Assembly: GCA_016806145.1 (NCBI GenBank)
Contig: CP063166.1
Span: 5,766,001 to 5,830,000, forward strand
DNA: 64,000 nucleotides
Reading direction: 5' to 3'
Source of the DNA: Variovorax paradoxus
Lineage (GTDB): Bacteria > Pseudomonadota > Gammaproteobacteria > Burkholderiales > Burkholderiaceae_C
Position numbers and translations under genes: made by a program. The notes below the pieces were generated by a model. The model was not told the origin of the DNA. It made no database searches and saw only the letters and a list, made by a program, of their open reading frames with translations. Below, piece by piece: positions 1-8,213 of the stretch; positions within the stretch are counted from its first letter, which is position 1; every line of letters starts with the position of its first letter.

Positions 1-759
1 GTCGGCATCGCGGATGGTCGGCAGATCGGGCACCAGCGGGCTGCGCTCGGGCGAGGTCACGCCGATGGCCTTGAGCTTGCCCGAACGCACGTGCGGCATC
101 GCGAGCGCGGGCGGCAGCAGCGCGAGCTGGATCTCGCCCGCGAGCAGGCCCGCGATCACCTGCGGATTGCCGGTGTAGGGCTTGTGCTGCGCGGTGATGG
201 CCGAGCGGCTCTTGAGCAGTTCCATGCCCAGGTGGCCCACCGTGCCCACGCCCGGCGTGCCGTACTTGCCGCCGCTGCCGAGGTTGCGCACCCACAGCAG
301 GTGGTCGGCCGCGGTCTTGCCGGTGGCATTGCCCGACACGGCCAGCACCAGCGGCGCGGTGCCGACCATGCCGACCGGCGCGAAGTCCTTCTCGGGATCG
401 AAGGAGATCTTGGGATTGAGCAGCTTCGCGATCGTGAGGTTGCCGTTGATCAGCGCGCCGATGGTGTGGTCGTCGGTGGCCTTGGCGACCTGGTCGGCCA
501 CGATGTTGCCGCTCTCGCCGGGCTTGTTCTCGACCAGCACCGGCTGGCGCAGGATCTTGGCGAGCGGCTCGGCGATGGCGCGCGCCAGCAGGTCGGGCGA
601 GGCGCCGGTCGGGAAGCCGACCAGCAGTTTCACGGGCTTGGTGGGCCAGGCGGCTTCGCCGGCGCGCGGCTTGTCCTGGGCCAGGGCGAACGGGGGAAGC
701 AGCGAGGCGGCCAGCGCGGCGGCGCCGCCCTCGAGCAGGCGGCGTTTGGTGATCGTCAC
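1..759 (-). CDS. Bug/TctC-family periplasmic substrate-binding protein (3' end outside window)
   Basis: The visible 253 codons begin at GTG (757-759), with GGAG-like sequence just upstream, and read a secretion signal (MTITKRRLLEGGAAALAASL, ending near ALAQ). The segment WPTKPVKLLVGFPTGASPD follows, which is the typical beginning of Bug/TctC binding proteins; it recurs in the family as the first beta strand and the loop contacting the ligand carboxylate. Such proteins bind small carboxylates in the periplasm, sometimes for a TctAB transporter and often as orphans. The ligand cannot be read from sequence. It lies 78 bp downstream of livM on the same strand, so it could be co-transcribed with the hydroquinone operon or have its own promoter. 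The C-terminus is cut by the window edge after about 253 of the usual 320 or so residues. Confidence 0.85.
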   Translation of the reverse strand, partial: MTITKRRLLEGGAAALAASLLPPFALAQDKPRAGEAAWPTKPVKLLVGFPTGASPDLLARAIAEPLAKILRQPVLVENKPGESGNIVADQVAKATDDHTIGALINGNLTIAKLLNPKISFDPEKDFAPVGMVGTAPLVLAVSGNATGKTAADHLLWVRNLGSGGKYGTPGVGTVGHLGMELLKSRSAITAQHKPYTGNPQVIAGLLAGEIQLALLPPALAMPHVRSGKLKAIGVTSPERSPLVPDLPTIRDAD

Positions 760-837
760 GGGAGGAACTCCGGGTGGAAGCGGCGGAGTCCGAATTGTAA
801 ACAGATCGTTACAAGAATGCTGCATCGCAGCGCGAAA

Positions 838-1860
838 TCACGGCTTGCCGGCGACCAGCCTGCGCTGCGTGGGAAACAGCGACCAACCCCAGCGCTGCTG
901 CGCGAAACCCCAGAGCCCCTGCTTGAAGAACAGCGTGGTCACGATCGCGAGCAGCCCGAGCCCCAGCAGGTACCAGGTGCCGTAGTCGCTGAGGAACTTG
1001 TTGAGCGCCCAGAAGACCAGCGCGCCGACCAGCGGCCCTTCGATGCGGCCGATGCCGCCGATCACCACCATGAAGATCGCGAACGCGCTCCAGTTGACGC
1101 TGAAGGCCGCGTCGGGGCTGATGCGCAGGTTGCCGACGAAGTACAGCGCGCCCGCGAGCCCCGCGCCGAAGGCCGCGACGCCGTACACCGCGAGCTTCAT
1201 GCGCGCCACCGGCACGCCCTGCGACTCGGCCGCCACCTCGTTGTCGCGGATCGCCAGCAGCGCGAGGCCGCGCTTGCTGCGCAGGAACAGGTAGACCAGC
1301 GCCACCGCCGCCACCACGCAGCCCAGCACCATCCAGTAGGTGACGCTCTCGCGCGTGGCCTTGTCGATGCCGCGCAGCGCCGTCAGCGTGGTGCCCGAGC
1401 CGCCGCCCACCGCCGACACGTTGGCGAAGCTCAGGCGGAACACCTCGGCGATGACCCAGGTGCCGATCGCGAAGTAGCCGCCCGAGAGCCGGAACGCGAG
1501 GAAGGAGACCGGTATCGCGACCAGCCCCGCGGCCAGCGCGCCGAGGGGGATGGCGACGAAGGGGTTGAGCCCCGCGAAGTTGCCGAGCACCAGCATCGCG
1601 TAGCCGCCGAAGCCGAAGAAGGCCTGCTGCCCGATGCTGACCATGCCGCCATAGCCCGCGAGCAGGTTCCACATCATCGCGAAAATGAAGTAGCAGGCGA
1701 TCTCGACGAACTCGCGCATCCAGCTCGACTCGCCCCAGAAGGGCAGGCTGGCGGCGACGAGGACCAGCGCGATGCCGACGGCGAGCGCGCCGCGGCTCGC
1801 GGCGGTGGCGCGTTCGACCGCGACGAAGGAAGGGGTGGCGGGGGTCGTCATCGGCGTCAT
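838..1860 (-). CDS. livM: Liv-type ABC transporter inner-membrane permease (LivM family)
   Basis: A polytopic membrane protein of 340 residues with the LivM hallmark YGGMVSIGQQAFFGFGGYA near residue 70 and the EAA-like IRDNEVAAESQG loop that docks on the ATPase. It forms the import channel together with LivH. The start ATG at 1860 overlaps the livH stop (ATGA); a second in-frame ATG lies at 1851. The family carries branched-chain amino acids, but in aromatic-degrading bacteria close homologues also import aromatic acids, amides or urea. Its position downstream of a ring-cleavage dioxygenase suggests an aromatic or related substrate here (inference). It is the last gene of the transporter block. 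Confidence 0.9.
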   Translation of the reverse strand: MTPMTTPATPSFVAVERATAASRGALAVGIALVLVAASLPFWGESSWMREFVEIACYFIFAMMWNLLAGYGGMVSIGQQAFFGFGGYAMLVLGNFAGLNPFVAIPLGALAAGLVAIPVSFLAFRLSGGYFAIGTWVIAEVFRLSFANVSAVGGGSGTTLTALRGIDKATRESVTYWMVLGCVVAAVALVYLFLRSKRGLALLAIRDNEVAAESQGVPVARMKLAVYGVAAFGAGLAGALYFVGNLRISPDAAFSVNWSAFAIFMVVIGGIGRIEGPLVGALVFWALNKFLSDYGTWYLLGLGLLAIVTTLFFKQGLWGFAQQRWGWSLFPTQRRLVAGKP

Positions 1861-2720
1861 CCGCGTGTCTTGGGAAAAAGGCCCTGCGGCCGGAACACGA
1901 GCACCGCGAGGAACACGATGTGCCCGAACCAGATGCCCCAGCCCGGATCGAGGCGGAAGCCCACCTGCTGCGCGATGCCGAGGATCATGGCGCCGGCCAG
2001 CGTGCCCCAGAACGAGCCCATGCCGCCGATGATCACGGCCTCGAAGGCGAACAGCAGCAGCAGCGTGCCGTCCGACGGCGACACCGTGGTGCGCATGCCC
2101 TGCAGCGCGCCTGCCAGCGCGATCAGCACGAAGGCGATGGCGGTCGCGAAGGCATAGACCTTCTTCGCGTCGAGCCCCATGAGCTCGGCGATCTCGCGGT
2201 CGTCCGACACGGCGCGGAACGACCGGCCCAGCGCCGTGTGCGCGAACAGCCATTGCAGCGCGCCGGTGGCCACGAGCGCCACGGCCAGCACGATCAGCGG
2301 CAGCACGCCGAGCGACAGCGATTCGCCGAGCGCCAGGCCGCGCGTGCCGAGGCCGCCGGTCTCGATGGCGCGCGGGTCGGCCGAGAACAGCTCGAGCAGC
2401 AGGTTCTGGATCACGATCGACAGGCCGAAGGTGACGACCAGCGAGGGCAGCGGGTCCTTGCCCAGCGTGCCGTTGAGCACCCAGCGCTGCAGCGCGTAGC
2501 CGAAGCCGAAGGCCACGGGCAGCACCGCGAGCGCGACCAGCCACGGCGCCGCGGCGCCGGCCAGCGACACGCCCGCGATCACCGCGAAGGCGCCGAGGAT
2601 GATGAAGTCGCCCTGCGCCGTGTTCGTGAGCCGCATGACGCCGAACATCAGCGACTGGCCGAGCGCGAACAGCGTGTAGAGGCCGCCGAGCAGCACGCCC
2701 TGGAGCAGGGTCTCAAGCAT
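1857..2720 (-). CDS. livH: Liv-type ABC transporter inner-membrane permease (LivH family)
   Basis: This 287-residue, strongly hydrophobic protein has the LivH beginning LLQGVLLGGLYTLFALGQSL and the conserved MRLTNTAQGDFIILGAF segment. The cytoplasmic RAVSDDREIAELMGLD loop, which contacts the ATPases, is also present. The ATG at 2720 was chosen because it starts the conserved N-terminal helix. It overlaps the end of livF by 8 bases and its stop overlaps livM, so translation is probably coupled. It pairs with LivM to form the membrane pore of the importer. Substrate specificity is set by the binding protein at 4279-5532, not by this subunit. Confidence 0.9.
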   Translation of the reverse strand: MLETLLQGVLLGGLYTLFALGQSLMFGVMRLTNTAQGDFIILGAFAVIAGVSLAGAAAPWLVALAVLPVAFGFGYALQRWVLNGTLGKDPLPSLVVTFGLSIVIQNLLLELFSADPRAIETGGLGTRGLALGESLSLGVLPLIVLAVALVATGALQWLFAHTALGRSFRAVSDDREIAELMGLDAKKVYAFATAIAFVLIALAGALQGMRTTVSPSDGTLLLLFAFEAVIIGGMGSFWGTLAGAMILGIAQQVGFRLDPGWGIWFGHIVFLAVLVFRPQGLFPKTRG

Positions 2721-3429
2721 GGGCCGCCTCGATGCCGAAATAGGCCTGTGCGATCCGCTCGCGCGTGAGATCGGCCGACAGGCCCTCGAGCGACACGCGG
2801 CCTTCCTGGAAGCAGTAGACACGCCGCGAGACCTGGCGCGCCATCGTCACGTCCTGCTCGACGATCACCACCGTCATGCCCTCGGCCGTGATGCCGGGCA
2901 TGGCCGCGTAGATCTCGCGGATGACGACCGGCGCGAGGCCCAGCGAGAGTTCGTCGCACAGCAGCACGTCGGGATTGCTCATGAGCGCGCGGCCCAGCGC
3001 CACCATCTGCTGCTGGCCGCCCGACAGCGAGGTGCCGGGCTGGCGGCGCTTCTCGGCCAGGATGGGGAACAGGCCGTAGAGACGCTGCAGGTTCCACGGG
3101 CCCGGGCGCCCCGCGGTGGCGCCCATCAGCAGGTTCTCTTCCACGCTGAGGCTGGGGAACAGCCGGCGGCCCTCGGGCACCAGCGCGAGGCCGCGCCGCA
3201 CGATCTCGCCGGGCGGCAGGCCGCCGATGGGCTCGCCCCTGAAACGGATCGCCTCGCGCGGCGCGCGCACCAGGCCCGTGAGGCTCTTGAGGAAGGTCGA
3301 CTTGCCCGCGCCGTTGGCGCCGATGATCGCGACCAGTTCGCCGGCGGCGAGCGCGAAGTCGATGCCGAACAGGGCCTGGGCGTCGCCGTAGAAGGCCTGC
3401 AGGCCGTGGGTGGTGAGCAAGGCGGTCAT
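2713..3429 (-). CDS. livF: Liv-type ABC transporter ATPase (LivF family)
   Basis: An ABC ATPase of 238 residues. Walker A is GANGAGKST (about residues 36-44), the signature LSGGQQQMV, and Walker B VLLCDELSLGLAP followed by the switch region. The short length, the missing C-terminal extension and the phrase EGRRLFPSLSVEENL are typical of LivF rather than LivG. It hydrolyses ATP in the cytoplasm to drive import through LivHM. The ATG at 3429 was preferred to upstream in-frame starts, because those would run into the GC-rich inverted-repeat element at 3438-3540, which reads as non-coding. The stop overlaps livH. Confidence 0.92.
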   Translation of the reverse strand: MTALLTTHGLQAFYGDAQALFGIDFALAAGELVAIIGANGAGKSTFLKSLTGLVRAPREAIRFRGEPIGGLPPGEIVRRGLALVPEGRRLFPSLSVEENLLMGATAGRPGPWNLQRLYGLFPILAEKRRQPGTSLSGGQQQMVALGRALMSNPDVLLCDELSLGLAPVVIREIYAAMPGITAEGMTVVIVEQDVTMARQVSRRVYCFQEGRVSLEGLSADLTRERIAQAYFGIEAAHA

Positions 3430-3437
3430 GGTCTTTG

Positions 3438-3540
3438 CTCCCTCCCCCTCTGGGGGAGGGTCGGGGTGGGGGCAGGCGGCGTTGGACGGGTGGCGCCGTC
3501 GTGCCCCCATCCCAGCCTTCCCCCAGATGGGGAAGGAGCC
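3438..3540. repeat. GC-rich inverted-repeat element, copy 1 (REP/BIME-like)
   Basis: About 100 bp between livG and livF. One side carries CTCCCTCCCCCTCTGGGGGA followed by GGGTCGGGGTGGGGG. The other side carries the mirror: CCCCCATCCCAGCC then TTCCCCCAGATGGGGAAGGA. Each end can form a small hairpin, and the two halves can pair with each other. The same architecture recurs at 7085-7183 in the same operon. It contains no credible gene. It could attenuate transcription or protect RNA ends between operon segments; that is an inference. Confidence 0.75.
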
Positions 3541-3553
3541 ATGCGGTGCGCGC

Positions 3554-4273
3554 TCATGCTTCCATCCCCATGTACACGCGCCGCACCTCCGGATCGTTCA
3601 TCACCGCGCGCGGCTCGCCCTCGGCCAGCTTCTGCCCGAAGTTGATGACGAACAGCCGGTCCGCGAGCGACAGCAGCGCATGCACCACGTGCTCGATCCA
3701 GATCATGGTCACGCCGCGCGCCTTGATGCGCCGCAGCTCGCCCACCAGCACCGCGGCCTCGGGCTCGGTGAGCCCGCCCGCGATCTCGTCGAGCAGCAGC
3801 AGCCGCGGCTTCGTCGCAAGCGCGCGCGCGAGCTCGAGCCGCTTGCGGTCGAGCAGCCGCAGCCCGCCGGCCGGCGCATTGGCCTGCGCCATCAGTCCGG
3901 TCTGCGCCAGCACCTCGTGCGCCGTGCGCCAGGCCTCGCGCTCGGTCTGCTGCCCGCCGAAGCAGGCCGCGGTCACGAGGTTCTCAAACACGCTCATGTT
4001 CCCGAAGGGCTGCGGCACCTGGTAGCTGCGGCCGATGCCGGCGCGGCAGCGCTGGTGCGGACGCAGCCGCGTCACGTCGCGGCCCGCATAGTCGACCCGG
4101 CCCGCGTCGGCGCGCACGTCGCCCGAGATCAGATTGAACAGCGTGGTCTTGCCCGCGCCATTGGGGCCGAGGATGCCCAAGGTCTCGCCCTCGGCCACCG
4201 CGAGCGTGATGCCGTCGGTGACCTTGAGCGCGCCGTAGGACTTGCTCACGCCATGCAGTGCCAGCAGCGCCAT
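3554..4273 (-). CDS. livG: Liv-type ABC transporter ATPase (LivG family)
   Basis: This 239-residue ABC ATPase has Walker A GPNGAGKTT (about residues 36-44), the LivG-type segment GIGRSYQVPQPFGNMSVFENL, and Walker B LLLLDEIAGGLTEPE. Its C-terminus VRRVYMGMEA is characteristic of LivG-like subunits. The signature reads LRLLDRKRLELARAL, so the canonical LSGGQ is replaced by LLDRKR, as is usual for LivG. The ATG at 4273 is 5 bp from the stop of the binding-protein gene. It forms the ATP-hydrolysing heterodimer with LivF. Confidence 0.92.
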   Translation of the reverse strand: MALLALHGVSKSYGALKVTDGITLAVAEGETLGILGPNGAGKTTLFNLISGDVRADAGRVDYAGRDVTRLRPHQRCRAGIGRSYQVPQPFGNMSVFENLVTAACFGGQQTEREAWRTAHEVLAQTGLMAQANAPAGGLRLLDRKRLELARALATKPRLLLLDEIAGGLTEPEAAVLVGELRRIKARGVTMIWIEHVVHALLSLADRLFVINFGQKLAEGEPRAVMNDPEVRRVYMGMEA

Positions 4274-4278
4274 GGCGG

Positions 4279-5532
4279 TCAGAGCGCGCGCAGCTTGCCG
4301 CCGGTGGGAATGGCCGGCGCGGCTTCGTTGTTCACGAGGGTGAGTTCCACCTTGTACTTCGTTCCCTTGCCCCACTGGCCGAGCACCAGCGGCGTCTTGC
4401 TGACGTTCCTGAACGGCCCCTGCCCGCCCCACTTGACCGGGCCGACCACCGACTGGATCGACGTCGCGGCCACGGCATCGCGCACGTCGGCGGCCTTGAG
4501 CGACTTCGCGCGGCCCAGCGCGTTGGCCGCCACCTCGAACAGCGCATGCGCGAAGCCGATCGGCTGCGTCCACTGCTTCTTCGTGCCGGCCTCGTAGGCC
4601 TCGGCCAGCGCCTTCGCGCTCTGCTTCGTGAGACTCGACGCGAAGGGATGCGAGGGGCTCCACCAGACCTCGGTCGAGAGGCCGTCGCCGAGCTCGCCCA
4701 GCGCCTCGATCGCGCCCGGGAACAGCAGCGCCTTGCCGAGCGTGATCGCCTTCGGCCTGAAGCCTTGCTGCCGCGCCTGCGTGAGGAAGGTCTTGGCATC
4801 GGGCGGGATCACCACGCCGGTCACGATCTCCACGCCCTCCTTCTTGAAGGCCGCGATCTGCGCGCTGAAGTCCTGCGTGCCGTTCTGGAAGCGGCCCGGG
4901 TCGGTGAGCGTGAAGCCCATCTGCGCGAGCGGCTTCGGAAAGCCCAGCTCCTTGTCGCCCCAGGCGTTGCCGTCGCCGTCGTTCGGGAACAGGCCGCCCA
5001 CCTTCTTGTTGGTGGCCAGCGTCTTCCAGCCGCTGGTGAAGTTGGCGATGACATCCTCGAGGCCCCAGAACAGGTGGTAGGTCCAGTCGAAGCCCTTGGC
5101 CGGATCGCCCTTGCGGCCGAAGAACCAGGGCTGCCACGGCACCACGCTCGAGATGCAGGGCACCTCGTTGAGCTCGCAGGCATCGCTGACCGGGTTCGCG
5201 GTCTCCGGCGTGCCGGCCGTGAGCACCAGCGCCACCTTGTCCTTGAGGATCAGGTCGTTCGCGACCTCGCCCGCGCGGTTGGGGTTCGACTGGCTGTCCT
5301 TGAGCACGATCTGCACCGCGTACCTGCGGCCGCCGATCGCGATGCCGTCCTTGAAGGCGGCCTTCATCTGGTCGATGACCCATTTGTCGGCCTCGCCGAA
5401 GGGCGCGAGCGGGCCGGTCTGCGGCGACACGTAACCGATCTTGAGCGTGTCGGCCGCGAACGCCAGCGGTGTCGCGCCCGCGGCGACGAGGGCCGCGGTG
5501 GCCTGGGTGAATTGCCTGCGATTGAATGTCAT
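4279..5532 (-). CDS. Periplasmic binding protein of the Liv-type ABC importer
   Basis: 417 residues with an N-terminal signal that has a twin-arginine look (NRRQFTQATAALVAAGATPLAFA), followed by the type I periplasmic binding fold typical of LivK/AmiC-like proteins. Recognisable pieces are LKIGYVSPQTGPLAPFGEAD near residue 30, the hinge-region PVSDACELNEVPCISS, and the WGLEDVIANF segment. It should capture the transported solute in the periplasm and deliver it to LivHM. It sits 31 bp after the aldehyde dehydrogenase gene and 5 bp before livG, so it belongs to the same transcript. The ligand is unknown. The context of hydroquinone cleavage makes an aromatic or phenolic acid more likely than leucine (inference). 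Confidence 0.88.
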   Translation of the reverse strand: MTFNRRQFTQATAALVAAGATPLAFAADTLKIGYVSPQTGPLAPFGEADKWVIDQMKAAFKDGIAIGGRRYAVQIVLKDSQSNPNRAGEVANDLILKDKVALVLTAGTPETANPVSDACELNEVPCISSVVPWQPWFFGRKGDPAKGFDWTYHLFWGLEDVIANFTSGWKTLATNKKVGGLFPNDGDGNAWGDKELGFPKPLAQMGFTLTDPGRFQNGTQDFSAQIAAFKKEGVEIVTGVVIPPDAKTFLTQARQQGFRPKAITLGKALLFPGAIEALGELGDGLSTEVWWSPSHPFASSLTKQSAKALAEAYEAGTKKQWTQPIGFAHALFEVAANALGRAKSLKAADVRDAVAATSIQSVVGPVKWGGQGPFRNVSKTPLVLGQWGKGTKYKVELTLVNNEAAPAIPTGGKLRAL

Positions 5533-5563
5533 GGCTGTCTCCTTTTCTTGTGCCTGCGGAAAC

Positions 5564-7072
5564 TCAGCGCGCGAAGTGCGGCGGTATCCGCGCGTCGACG
5601 TTGACCCACACGCTCTTGACCTGCGTGTACTCGCGCATCGCGTCGAAGCCCATCTCGCGGCCGTAGCCGCTCTGGCCCACGCCGCCGAAGGGCGAGCCGG
5701 GGTTCACGCGCTTGTAGCTGTTGATCCAGACCATGCCGGCGTGCAGCTCGCGCGCCACCTTGTGGGCGCGCTGCAGGTCCTTGGTCCACAGGCCCGAGCC
5801 CAGGCCGTAGTCGGTGCCGTTGGCGATGCGCATCGCCTCCTCGTCGTCCTTGAAGGTCAGCACGGTGACGAAGGGGCCGAAGACCTCTTCCTGCGCGACG
5901 CGGTCGCGGTACGACTTCGCGCGCATCACGGTGGGCTCGACATAGCAGCCTTTCGCGAGATCGCCGCCCGGCGACCGGCCACCCGCGAGCAGCTCGCCGC
6001 CCTCGCCTCGTGCCACTTCCACGTAACTCAGAACACGCTCGCGATGCTGGGCGCTGGTCAGCGGGCCCATCTCGGTGTTCTCGTCGAGCGGGTTGCCGAG
6101 GCGGATCGACTTGGCGAGCGGAACGAACTGCGCGAGGAACTCGTCGGCGATCCGCTCGTGCAGCATCAGCCGCGAGCCCGCGATGCAGGCCTGGCCCTGG
6201 TTGTGGAAGATGGCCCAGGCGCTGCCGTTGACGGCGGCCTGCAGGTTCGCGTCCTCGAACACGATGTTGGGCCCCTTGCCGCCGAGCTCGAGCTGCACCT
6301 TCTTGAGGTTGCCCGCGCTGGCCTGCACGATGCGCCGGCCCGTCGCCGTGCTGCCCGTGAAGGCGATCTTCGCGATCTCGGGATGCCCGGCGATGTACTG
6401 GCCCGCCACGCTGCCCAGGCCCGGCAGCATGTTGACCACGCCGGGCGGCAGGCCCGCCTCGGCCATCAGCTCGGCGATGCGCAGCGAACTCAGCGGCGTG
6501 ATCTCGGCCGGCTTCATCACGATGCAGTTGCCGGCCGCGAGCGCGGGCGCCATCTTCCAGCTCGTGAACATCAGCGGGAAGTTCCACGGCACCACCTGGC
6601 CGACGATGCCCACGGGCTCGCGCAGCGTGTAGTTGAGGAAGCCCTCTTCCACCGGAATGGTCTCGCCCTGGAACTTGTCGGCCATGCCGCCGAAGTAGCG
6701 GAAGCACGCGGCGGTGCGCGGCACGTCGAGCCGGCGCGAATCGCGGATCGGGTGGCCGGTGTCCAGCGATTCGAGGCGCGCGAGTTCCTCGGCGTTGGCC
6801 TCGATCAGGTCGGCGAGCCTGAGCAGGATGCGGCCGCGGTCGGCGGCGGCCATGCGGCGCCATGCCGGGAACGCGCGCTTCGCGGCGGCGACGGCCTTGT
6901 CGACGTCGGCCTTGCCGGCCAGCGCGACGTCGACGATGGGCGTGTTGTCGTGCGGGTTCAGGGTGGCGAGGGTCTCGCCGGATTCGGCGTCGACGAAGCG
7001 GCCGTCGATGAAGAGTTGGTGGCGGATGGACGTGCGCAGGCCTGCCGCGCCGGCAATGTCGTTGGGCTTCAT
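5564..7072 (-). CDS. hapE: NAD(P)-dependent aldehyde dehydrogenase, probable 4-hydroxymuconic semialdehyde dehydrogenase
   Basis: A 502-residue class I/II aldehyde dehydrogenase. Catalytic Cys296 lies in QGQACIAGS, the general base Glu262 in LELGGKGP, Asn164 in PWNFP and the cofactor Lys in MKPAE. The family oxidises aldehydes to acids with NAD(P)+. Because the two genes directly upstream encode a hydroquinone 1,2-dioxygenase, the best assignment is oxidation of 4-hydroxymuconic semialdehyde to maleylacetate, as HapE/PnpE does. Maleylacetate reductase, the next step, is not in the window. The family alone would also allow a generic betaine- or phenylacetaldehyde-type substrate. The start at 7072 begins the conserved N-terminus; longer frames run into the inverted-repeat element. 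Confidence 0.8.
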   Translation of the reverse strand: MKPNDIAGAAGLRTSIRHQLFIDGRFVDAESGETLATLNPHDNTPIVDVALAGKADVDKAVAAAKRAFPAWRRMAAADRGRILLRLADLIEANAEELARLESLDTGHPIRDSRRLDVPRTAACFRYFGGMADKFQGETIPVEEGFLNYTLREPVGIVGQVVPWNFPLMFTSWKMAPALAAGNCIVMKPAEITPLSSLRIAELMAEAGLPPGVVNMLPGLGSVAGQYIAGHPEIAKIAFTGSTATGRRIVQASAGNLKKVQLELGGKGPNIVFEDANLQAAVNGSAWAIFHNQGQACIAGSRLMLHERIADEFLAQFVPLAKSIRLGNPLDENTEMGPLTSAQHRERVLSYVEVARGEGGELLAGGRSPGGDLAKGCYVEPTVMRAKSYRDRVAQEEVFGPFVTVLTFKDDEEAMRIANGTDYGLGSGLWTKDLQRAHKVARELHAGMVWINSYKRVNPGSPFGGVGQSGYGREMGFDAMREYTQVKSVWVNVDARIPPHFAR

Positions 7073-7084
7073 GTTGTTGCCTTG

Positions 7085-7183
7085 CTCCCTCTCCCCTTGG
7101 GGAGAGGGCGGGGGTGAGGGGGAGGTTCGTGGCGCGTCGGCCACCCTCACCCCAACCCTCTCCCGCGCGCGGGAGAGGGAGCC
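7085..7183. repeat. GC-rich inverted-repeat element, copy 2 (REP/BIME-like)
   Basis: About 100 bp between the hapD-like gene and the dehydrogenase gene. The left hairpin is CCCTCTCCCC-TT-GGGGAGAGGG, followed by GGGGGTGAGGG. The right side is CCCTCACCCC, then the hairpin CCCTCTCCCGCGCGCGGGAG. The two sides are inverted relative to each other, as in a paired REP element. The architecture matches the copy at 3438-3540. No gene is present here. Confidence 0.8.
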
Positions 7184-7185
7184 AT

Positions 7186-8193
7186 TCAGAACTGCACGGG
7201 AATCTCGTGCGACTCGCCCTTCTGGATCTCGTACACCAGGCTCGGCGAGCCGTTCTCCCACACCAGCAGCATCGAGCGCTTGGGGCTGAAGCCCTGGTGG
7301 CGGCAGTAGGCGGGCATGGCGGCCATGTCGCCGGCCTTCATGATCACGCGCGCCATCGGCTTGCCGGTGTTCTTGTCGCCGCAGTCCCAGTGGATCTCGT
7401 CGGTCATCTGGAAGAACCACTCGACGCGGTCGTTGCCGTGGATGATCGGCAGGATGTGCTCCTCGGTCGTCGGGCACATGTAGCTGTGCTTCACCACCGA
7501 GGTGAAGCTCGGGTTCCAGGTCACCTGCGAGCGGCTCAGGAAGCCGAAGAGATTGAAGGCATGCACCTCGTTCTCGAAGCCGGGCTCGGGATGCAGCTCG
7601 GGCTGGTCCTGCGGCACGTCGGCGAAGGCGCGGTTGACCGGCGCGCCGCGCTCGTCGCTGCGCAGGTCGAGGTCGCCCTTCAGGCCCACGCAGCGCGTGG
7701 CGAGTTCGCGTGCCCGCGTGATCTTGGCCGTGTTGTTGCCGTTCTTGCGGCCGTAGGGCGAGCCGGTCTCCTGCGGCGCGGCGAAGGGATCGAAGCTCGC
7801 GTTGGTCCAGTCGTCGAGCATGGCCTCGAAGGTGGCGCGGATCTGGGCGCTGGGGAAGTTCTCGAGCAGGTCGATGCCCGCGTCCTTCATGGTGCCGTTG
7901 AAGCTGCCGGCATAGAGGTCGACCGAGTCGTAGTGGTTGACGGTGCCGAACACGCTGTCGAAGTTGACCCAGCCGTAGAAGAAGCCCCAGGCGACGTCGC
8001 GCATCAGCGCGCGCAGGTAGTTGCCGGCATCCATGGTGTGGCTCATCGGGCGGCCGTCGCGGGTCTGCCAGCCGATGTGGACGAAATACTCGTCGCGGCG
8101 GAAGCGGAAGCTGCCGAGCGAGAAGTCCTTGTAGCCGAGCGTGGCGTCGGGTTGCGAGGCGATGACTCGGGCGAGTTCTGCGGGTGCGTTCAT
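7186..8193 (-). CDS. hapD: Hydroquinone 1,2-dioxygenase, large (iron-binding) subunit
   Basis: 335 residues. The family (HapD, or the large subunit of PnpCD) cleaves hydroquinone between C1 and C2 to 4-hydroxymuconic semialdehyde using Fe(II) and O2. The His-x-Asn-x3-Glu cluster is present as HGNDRVE: His252, Asn254, Glu258. A fourth ligand candidate is His299 in YCRHQGF. The spacing of these four residues agrees with the ligand set I recall for the PnpCD structure (His256/Asn258/Glu262/His303), offset by four throughout. The length also fits. It lies 20 bp downstream of the small-subunit gene and upstream of a fitting aldehyde dehydrogenase. Genome annotations sometimes call this family hydroxyquinol dioxygenase, but it is unrelated to the intradiol enzymes such as PcaGH. 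Confidence 0.85.
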   Translation of the reverse strand: MNAPAELARVIASQPDATLGYKDFSLGSFRFRRDEYFVHIGWQTRDGRPMSHTMDAGNYLRALMRDVAWGFFYGWVNFDSVFGTVNHYDSVDLYAGSFNGTMKDAGIDLLENFPSAQIRATFEAMLDDWTNASFDPFAAPQETGSPYGRKNGNNTAKITRARELATRCVGLKGDLDLRSDERGAPVNRAFADVPQDQPELHPEPGFENEVHAFNLFGFLSRSQVTWNPSFTSVVKHSYMCPTTEEHILPIIHGNDRVEWFFQMTDEIHWDCGDKNTGKPMARVIMKAGDMAAMPAYCRHQGFSPKRSMLLVWENGSPSLVYEIQKGESHEIPVQF

Positions 8194-8213
8194 GGCGTGT
8201 GCTCCTCGTTCGT

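Noticed and set aside
799..822. Single GTTAC motif before the Bug-type gene as a member of the surface-gene motif set
   Set aside because: Only one copy (808-812) and an unrelated gene; likely chance.
91..2768. Long plus-strand frames opposite the liv genes, e.g. 91-2157 and 1920-2768
   Set aside because: They are rich in Arg, Gln, Glu and His from GC-skewed antisense codons and match no family, while the minus strand reads clear permeases.
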